Position numbers and translations under genes: made by a program. 48,864 nt of DNA from Altibacter sp. (GTDB lineage Bacteria > Bacteroidota > Bacteroidia > Flavobacteriales > Flavobacteriaceae): contig NZ_JAIOHK010000012.1 of NCBI RefSeq assembly GCF_019913785.1, positions 1 to 48,864 on the forward strand. Reading direction: 5' to 3'. The notes below the pieces were generated by a model. That model had not been told where the DNA came from. It saw only the letters and a program-made list of their open reading frames with translations, and searched no databases. How positions within the stretch are numbered: position 1 is the stretch's first letter; each line of letters starts with the position of its first letter. Below are positions 44,521 to 48,864 of the stretch, piece after piece.

Positions 44521-45006
44521 TTATGATGGATCTACCAAAAACAAAGGTTGATCAAATTCTACAGGAGAAGCATCGTCGACAAGTATCTTTACTATTTTAC
44601 CGGAAACTTCACTTTCTATCTCATTAAACAATTTCATCGCTTCAATCACGCAAAGCACGTCTCCCGTATTGATTTGGCTTCCAACCTCTACAAACATGGG
44701 TTTGTCGGGTGCCGGTTTTCTATAAAACGTGCCTATGATTGGAGATTTAATAGTGATATATTTTGCATCTGCGGCAGCTGCTACTGGCGCAGCTTCCTGC
44801 GAAGCTGGAGCAGTGGCTGATGCCTGTGCAACTGGCTGCGCCTGCTGCGTTGGCATAGACGGAATTTGCTGAATATAGGTAGTTTCACCTTTACTGTCTC
44901 CGCCGGTTCTTATTGTAATCTTTACATCCTCGGTTTCCAATTTAACTTCGCTGGCGCCCGATTTCGCTACAAATTTTATTAGGTTCTGAATATCTTTTAA
45001 ATCCAT
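44521..45006 (-). CDS. accB: Acetyl-CoA carboxylase, biotin carboxyl carrier protein
   Basis: This 161-residue carrier swings biotin between AccC and the carboxyltransferase. The N-terminal MDLKDIQNLIKFVAKSGASE is typical. A flexible Ala/Pro/Gln-rich linker (about 50-80) follows, then the biotinyl domain with Lys125 in VIEAMKLFNEIESEVSG. A thumb-like segment (IGTFYRKPAPDKPMF) marks it as AccB and not a lipoyl domain. It lies between fabH (34 bp upstream) and accC, on the same strand. Confidence 0.97.
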   Translation of the reverse strand: MDLKDIQNLIKFVAKSGASEVKLETEDVKITIRTGGDSKGETTYIQQIPSMPTQQAQPVAQASATAPASQEAAPVAAAADAKYITIKSPIIGTFYRKPAPDKPMFVEVGSQINTGDVLCVIEAMKLFNEIESEVSGKIVKILVDDASPVEFDQPLFLVDPS

Positions 45007-45040
45007 AATATCAGTGTTTTGATTTGATTTTGTTCGTTAT

Positions 45041-46036
45041 TTAAGAATTATAGGCCCATTTAACATATACCGCTCCCCATGTAAATCCGCCTCCAAAGGA
45101 GGCAAAGACAAGGTTGTCGCCTTTTTTTAATTGTTTTTCATAATCTCGAAGGCAAAGCGGTAGCGTTGCAGAGGTGGTGTTTCCATATTTATGAATGTTT
45201 ATCATCACTTTCTCTTCTGGAAGCTTCATTCGGTTTGCGGTTGCATCAATAATTCGTTTGTTGGCTTGATGTGGCACTAACCATTGCACATCTTCTCCCG
45301 AAAGGCCATTGCGAACCATAATCTTTTCGCTTACGTCGGCCATATTGGAGACAGCAAATTTAAAAACGGTTTTTCCATCCTGAAATACATAGTGCTGCTT
45401 GTTAGCCACAGTTTCGGCGGAAGCAGGTAGTATAGAGCCTCCCGCGTCTATCTTAAGGTGCGGTCTACCCGCACCATCCGTTCGTAGAATTTCGTCCTTT
45501 ACACCAAGGCCTTCCGTGTTTGGCTCAAAAAGCACTGCCCCGCCACCATCTCCAAAGATAATGCAGGTTGCTCTATCTTCATAGTCAATAATCGACGACA
45601 TTTTATCGGCACCTATAAGAAGTACTTTCTTATATCTTCCCGATTCTATATATTTTGCGGCCGTTGACATTCCGAAAAGAAAACTGGAACAGGCGGCAAC
45701 TAGATCATATGAAAAAGCGTTTACGGCACCTATCTGGGTGGCTACGTAAACGCCAGTTACCGCAACAGGCATATCGGGCGTGGCGGTTGCCATAATTACC
45801 ATATCGATATCCTTTGGGTCTGTATTACTTTTTTTAAGAAGGTCTTTCGCTGCTTGAATCGCCAGATATGACGTGCCCTTGTCTTTGTCTTTTAAAATTC
45901 GCCGTTCCTTTATTCCAGTACGCGTAGTTATCCACTCGTCATTCGTGTCCACCATAGTCTCCAAAATCTTATTGGTGAGAACGTAGTCCGGTACATAGCC
46001 CCCTACAGCTGTAATTGCTGCTGTGATTGTACTCAT
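45041..46036 (-). CDS. fabH: 3-oxoacyl-ACP synthase III
   Basis: FabH starts fatty-acid synthesis by condensing a short acyl-CoA with malonyl-ACP. In this phylum branched primers are common. The 331 residues have Cys116 (DLVAACSSFL), His256 (WLVPHQANK) and Asn286 (KYGNTTSA), a complete triad. It is the first gene of the fabH-accB-accC unit. A terminator for rpmF precedes it and a TACTTTTG box lies about 69 bp upstream, so it probably has its own promoter. Confidence 0.97.
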   Translation of the reverse strand: MSTITAAITAVGGYVPDYVLTNKILETMVDTNDEWITTRTGIKERRILKDKDKGTSYLAIQAAKDLLKKSNTDPKDIDMVIMATATPDMPVAVTGVYVATQIGAVNAFSYDLVAACSSFLFGMSTAAKYIESGRYKKVLLIGADKMSSIIDYEDRATCIIFGDGGGAVLFEPNTEGLGVKDEILRTDGAGRPHLKIDAGGSILPASAETVANKQHYVFQDGKTVFKFAVSNMADVSEKIMVRNGLSGEDVQWLVPHQANKRIIDATANRMKLPEEKVMINIHKYGNTTSATLPLCLRDYEKQLKKGDNLVFASFGGGFTWGAVYVKWAYNS

Positions 46037-46104
46037 ATAGTTGAATTAGATTCGCTAAATGCTCAAAATCCTTTGAAAAAGAGTGAAAATTACTAAAATT
46101 TAAT

Positions 46105-46112
46105 CAAAAGTA
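46105..46112 (-). promoter_or_regulatory. Candidate -7 box for fabH
   Basis: On the minus strand TACTTTTG lies 69 bases before fabH and after the rpmF terminator, which fits a promoter serving fabH-accB-accC. A clear -33 box at standard spacing was not seen. Confidence 0.42.
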
Positions 46113-46153
46113 GACCAAAATTAGCTTGTTTTTGGGATTTTGGCTCTAATTAA

Positions 46154-46182
46154 CAAAAAAACTCTCACAACAATGTGAGAGT
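46154..46182 (-). terminator. Terminator after rpmF
   Basis: ACTCTCACA pairs with TGTGAGAGT around a 4-base loop and is followed on the minus strand by a T run (46155-46160). It is 26 bp past the rpmF stop, separating rpmF from fabH. Confidence 0.88.
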
Positions 46183-46207
46183 CTTATAGTATTTAAAAAA
46201 TAGATAA

Positions 46208-46405
46208 TTATGCTTCTACCTCTTCAGTAGCATCAATAACTACTTGGCCACGATAGTACAATTTACCTTCATGCCAATGTGCTCTGTGGTACAAATGCGC
46301 TTCTCCAGTTGTTGGATCTGTTGCTATTTGTGGCGCCGTGGCTTTGTAATGTGTTCTTCTTTTATCTCTTCTGGTTTTCGAGATTTTTCTCTTAGGATGT
46401 GCCAT
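46208..46405 (-). CDS. rpmF: 50S ribosomal protein L32
   Basis: This small basic ribosomal protein (65 residues) begins [20 protein letters not shown], the hallmark of L32. The usual zinc ribbon cysteines are absent. The region [20 protein letters not shown] contains only His residues, so this is a cysteine-free (zinc-independent) variant, as I expect for the phylum. It follows the YceD/DUF177 gene by 9 bp, the same order found in many bacteria. Confidence 0.97.
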   Translation of the reverse strand: MAHPKRKISKTRRDKRRTHYKATAPQIATDPTTGEAHLYHRAHWHEGKLYYRGQVVIDATEEVEA

Positions 46406-46414
46406 TACTCTGTA

Positions 46415-46963
46415 TTATTTATCCGTTAATAGTTTTTTTAATGAGTCCCATCTTGGGTCTGTTTCATCACCGTCTTCTGGTGTATTCTCAATTTCAATAG
46501 CCTTGGGGCTCAATTCTTCAAGTTTTGCAAGTATGTCGCTTTGTAATGTTCCGTCTGTCACCCCGGGATGAATTCTTCTGGATGGCATTGCCAGCACAAT
46601 CGATTCATATACATATTGCTCAATATTCACTTCGTAACTTCCGTGAGGAAGTATTAACAAGTCCTCATTCTCATCGTTAAATTCGTTGCCAAACTTCACC
46701 ACAAAGTGATAGTCTCCGGAGAGACTTTGATCGTAGGGTTCGTTGGTTATATCGCATTGGACATTTACAATTCCGTTAAATGACAATGTAATCTCCAGCA
46801 GTGTTGTTTTTTTATTCAGCAATACGCCGAGTTTAATGTCAACATCATTAAATTCGTCATACTCAAAATGCTCAAAGAACGATTTTCCGATTTTAAAATC
46901 AAACTGATGCTCTCCTAATTTCAATCCCACAAATGGGATAGTAAATTCTTTCAGTTCCTTCAT
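46415..46963 (-). CDS. YceD/DUF177 family protein
   Basis: I start at 46963 (MKELKEFTIPFVGLKLGEHQ), giving 182 residues. An upstream frame from 46984 (MRKIGVI) has no support. The protein has the DUF177 layout of an N-terminal strand domain and a C-terminal EDGDETDPRWDSLKKLL motif, the DPRW signature of the family. YceD acts with 23S rRNA or 50S ribosome assembly in other organisms. The gene lies directly before rpmF, as in E. coli yceD-rpmF. Confidence 0.9.
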   Translation of the reverse strand: MKELKEFTIPFVGLKLGEHQFDFKIGKSFFEHFEYDEFNDVDIKLGVLLNKKTTLLEITLSFNGIVNVQCDITNEPYDQSLSGDYHFVVKFGNEFNDENEDLLILPHGSYEVNIEQYVYESIVLAMPSRRIHPGVTDGTLQSDILAKLEELSPKAIEIENTPEDGDETDPRWDSLKKLLTDK

Positions 46964-47041
46964 TATCACACCAATTTTACGCATTCACCTTCGGAATAAG
47001 GCGGGTGCAAAGATAAAAAATTATTTTAATAGCAAATCATA

Positions 47042-48106
47042 TTATTCTTTCTTTTTTGAATAGCTTTTTCTTCTGTTCGTTTGAAGTGGATTTTTTGAAT
47101 ATTCCTCAAATTCATTTCGCGTTTTATATATCTGAATCGCACTAAACACGGCCTCTTTAAATGAATCCGGTTTGGCCAAATTCTTTCCTGCTACGTCATA
47201 GGCTGTGCCGTGGTCTGGTGAGGTTCTAATCTTGTCAAGACCCGCTGTATAGTTGACGCCTGAGCCAAACGCCAACGTCTTAAACGGAATGAGTCCCTGG
47301 TCGTGGTATGAGGCAATCACCGCGTCAAAATTTTTGTAATTCCCCGAACCAAAAAAACTATCTGCAGCGTAGGGCCCGTAAACAACCTTACCGTTATTTC
47401 GTAAATTTTCCAAGGTAGGGATTAAAACAGTGTCGTCTTCATCTCCTATAACCCCATTGTCGCCAAGATGCGGATTTATTCCCAACACAGCGATCTTTGG
47501 ACGTTCTATCCCAAAGTCTTGCACTAAGGTGCGATGAATCGTATTGATCTTTTTTTCTATGAGCTCTCTCGTTATTGTTTTGGCAACGTCTTTGACGGCA
47601 ACATGATCGGTAAGTAGGCCCACCCGAAGATTTTCGGAGATCATTAGCATTAGGCTCTCGCCTTCTAGTTCACTGGCTAAAAAATCCGTATGTCCGGGGA
47701 AATTAAAAGTATCCGATTGAACATTGGCTTTATTGATTGGCGCCGTTACCAACACGTCAATCATATTCTCCTTTAACGCAGTAACCGCTGCTTTTAAAGA
47801 TTTGATAGCATAGGCCCCTATTGTTTTATCTTCCGTTCCAAAGTGAATATCTACCGGCTCCTTCCAGACATTTAGGACATTTATTTTCTTCGGAAGAACA
47901 TCCTGCAGTTGGTCAATCCCGTGAAAACTGATATCAAGTTCATAGGCCTTTTTTAAAAACGACATGGTCTTTACCGAAGCAAATAATACCGGAGTGCAAA
48001 ATTCCAGCATTCGTACATCTTCAAAGGTTTTCAAAACCACTTCACTTCCTATCCCATTCAAATCTCCAATAGAAATTCCAACGACTATCTTATCTTGCTT
48101 GTTCAT
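47042..48106 (-). CDS. pdxA: 4-hydroxythreonine-4-phosphate dehydrogenase
   Basis: PdxA oxidises 4-phosphohydroxy-L-threonine in vitamin B6 synthesis, a metal- and NAD-dependent step. The 354 residues start VVGISIGDLNGIGSEVVLK, then the metal-binding His in FPGHTDFLA, the INPHLGDNG motif and the last metal site in ASYHDQGLIPFK and RTSPDHGTAYDVAG. The metal-binding His residues are all present. It is divergent from ribE, 61 bp away, and precedes the YceD gene by 78 bp. Confidence 0.96.
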   Translation of the reverse strand: MNKQDKIVVGISIGDLNGIGSEVVLKTFEDVRMLEFCTPVLFASVKTMSFLKKAYELDISFHGIDQLQDVLPKKINVLNVWKEPVDIHFGTEDKTIGAYAIKSLKAAVTALKENMIDVLVTAPINKANVQSDTFNFPGHTDFLASELEGESLMLMISENLRVGLLTDHVAVKDVAKTITRELIEKKINTIHRTLVQDFGIERPKIAVLGINPHLGDNGVIGDEDDTVLIPTLENLRNNGKVVYGPYAADSFFGSGNYKNFDAVIASYHDQGLIPFKTLAFGSGVNYTAGLDKIRTSPDHGTAYDVAGKNLAKPDSFKEAVFSAIQIYKTRNEFEEYSKNPLQTNRRKSYSKKKE

Positions 48107-48108
48107 TC

Positions 48109-48141
48109 TTGCGATACCCCTCTATTTTATTGTTACTTTTG
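48109..48141 (+). promoter_or_regulatory. Candidate promoter of ribE
   Basis: TTG at 48109-48111 and TACTTTTG at 48134-48141, spacer 22, end 26 bases before ribE. There is no space for an FMN riboswitch in the 61-bp interval. Confidence 0.5.
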
Positions 48142-48167
48142 TGCTACAAATGTAACTAAATGAACTA

Positions 48168-48758
48168 ATGTTTACAGGAATTATTGAAGCAATTGGCGAA
48201 ATTAGCTCCCTTGTTCGAGAGGGTGAAAATCTTCATATTGATGTTTTAAGCCCCTTTACTTCAGAATTAAAAATTGATCAGAGTGTTGCTCATGACGGCG
48301 TATGTCTTACGGTCGTGGATATCAAAAAAGACGTATATACGGTCACCGCCATTAAAGAAACACTTGAGAAAACAAATCTCAGTGCGCTTCAAATTGGCAG
48401 TATTGTCAATTTGGAACGCGCGATGAAGTTAGGAGATCGACTAGATGGGCACTTGGTGCAAGGGCATGTGGACCAAACTGCCGTTTGTAAAAACATAGAA
48501 AAGGTTGATGGTAGCTGGTATATTACTTTTGAATACGATGCTTCTCAAGGAAATATTACTATTGAAAAGGGCTCTATTACTATAAATGGTGTGAGCCTAA
48601 CGGTGGTTAATTCGGGTGAGACCAGTTTTTCTGTGGCCATAATTCCCTTTACGTACGAACACACTAATTTTAATTCCTTAGATGTGGGAAGTGTTGTTAA
48701 CTTAGAATTTGATGTGATAGGAAAATACTTGAAAAAGCTTATGCGTTCTTACGATTAG
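48168..48758 (+). CDS. ribE: Riboflavin synthase
   Basis: This 196-residue enzyme dismutates two 6,7-dimethyl-8-ribityllumazine molecules to riboflavin. Two tandem lumazine-binding repeats are clear. The first starts MFTGIIEAIGEI and has VAHDGVCLTVV, and the second (from about residue 98) has ITINGVSLTVV and SFSVAIIPFTYEHTN. Trimeric and cytoplasmic as in the family. Its 3' end overlaps a convergent minus-strand gene by 20 bases. Confidence 0.97.
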   Translation: MFTGIIEAIGEISSLVREGENLHIDVLSPFTSELKIDQSVAHDGVCLTVVDIKKDVYTVTAIKETLEKTNLSALQIGSIVNLERAMKLGDRLDGHLVQGHVDQTAVCKNIEKVDGSWYITFEYDASQGNITIEKGSITINGVSLTVVNSGETSFSVAIIPFTYEHTNFNSLDVGSVVNLEFDVIGKYLKKLMRSYD

Positions 48759-48864
48759 CTTGAAATTTCTTGTTTGCCATATAACAACCATACACCAAAC
48801 CGACTGCCAATAAAAGCAAAATGCCATTATCGAGTGGCAATTCAGGTGGGGGGTCTGTAGGGGG
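48739..48864 (-). CDS. PID-CTERM-like C-terminal end (partial)
   Basis: Reading the minus strand from the window edge gives 41 codons and a stop at 48739. A Pro-rich lead (PPTDPPPELP) is followed by LDNGILLLLAVGLVYG, a hydrophobic helix, and a basic end (CYMANKKFQANRKNA). This matches the PID-CTERM type sorting tail of Bacteroidota, with the usual Pro-Ile-Asp motif as Pro-Leu-Asp. The remainder of the gene lies outside the window, so the protein cannot be identified. The frame overlaps the end of ribE by 20 bases, which is unusual but possible for convergent genes. Confidence 0.72.
   Translation of the reverse strand, partial: PPTDPPPELPLDNGILLLLAVGLVYGCYMANKKFQANRKNA

Noticed and set aside
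48107-48167. FMN riboswitch upstream of ribE
   Set aside because: Only 61 bases separate ribE from pdxA and they contain a promoter. The riboswitch core would not fit.

Overview
The window looks like a chromosomal segment of a (probably marine) member of the Flavobacteriaceae, phylum Bacteroidota. The evidence is a T9SS-type C-terminal sorting region, a PID-CTERM-like tail, an OmpA protein with thrombospondin type 3 repeats, repeated matches to the Bacteroidota promoter (TTTG or TTG, then TAnnTTTG, often TACTTTTG), a lack of Shine-Dalgarno sequences, and low-to-moderate GC content. Almost everything is housekeeping. I found no phage, insertion sequence, CRISPR array or defence island.

Layout. 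1-1421: the end of DNA polymerase IV and an SH3-like lipoprotein. 1423-5642 (minus): acpP-fabF-rnc-IPExxxVDY protein-pyk, a tight run joining fatty-acid synthesis, RNA processing and glycolysis. 5822-9999 (plus): purN, an RNase H with a viroplasmin-type N-terminal domain, a PfkB-family sugar kinase and an unusually long PurF-like amidotransferase. 10000-11265: about 1.27 kb without genes, made of repeats that include two copies of a promoter-to-terminator unit that looks like a small RNA gene. 11266-20729: superoxide dismutase, an AddA-like helicase-nuclease, kbl, the OmpA protein and an AddB-like nuclease. 20731-27863: alpha/beta hydrolase, tRNA-Ala(GGC) followed by 102-bp repeats carrying its own 3' end, a universal stress protein, an acetyltransferase, a MATE exporter, a 32-codon membrane peptide, a QueD-type enzyme, lpxH and recJ.

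28039-36303: a secreted delta-60 repeat protein, an AhpD-like protein, an Fe-S type uracil-DNA glycosylase, rsmI, a conserved unknown, tdk, alr, mscL, asd and a DoxX-like membrane protein. 36399-41227: prolyl oligopeptidase, a lone ABC ATPase, a secreted NTF2-like protein, a DUF2071 protein and a small lipoprotein. 41224-43085 (minus): a GreA-like factor, mtgA, a coupled small ORF and about 520 bp of AT-rich DNA. 43086-48106 (minus): pdxA-yceD-rpmF and fabH-accB-accC, a cluster of ribosome and early fatty-acid genes. 48168-48864: ribE, facing the 3' end of a PID-CTERM-type protein that leaves the window.

The genes cover lipid initiation and elongation (acpP, fabF, fabH, accB, accC, lpxH), purine and riboflavin synthesis (purN, the PurF-like protein, ribE), the cell wall (alr, mtgA, asd), DNA repair (dinB, addAB-like, recJ, UDG) and translation (rnc, rsmI, rpmF, tRNA-Ala). 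The best candidates for something undescribed are the two RNA-like repeats at 10119 and 10730 and the tRNA-tail repeats at 21593-21796. Both are short non-coding structures and not a new protein system.
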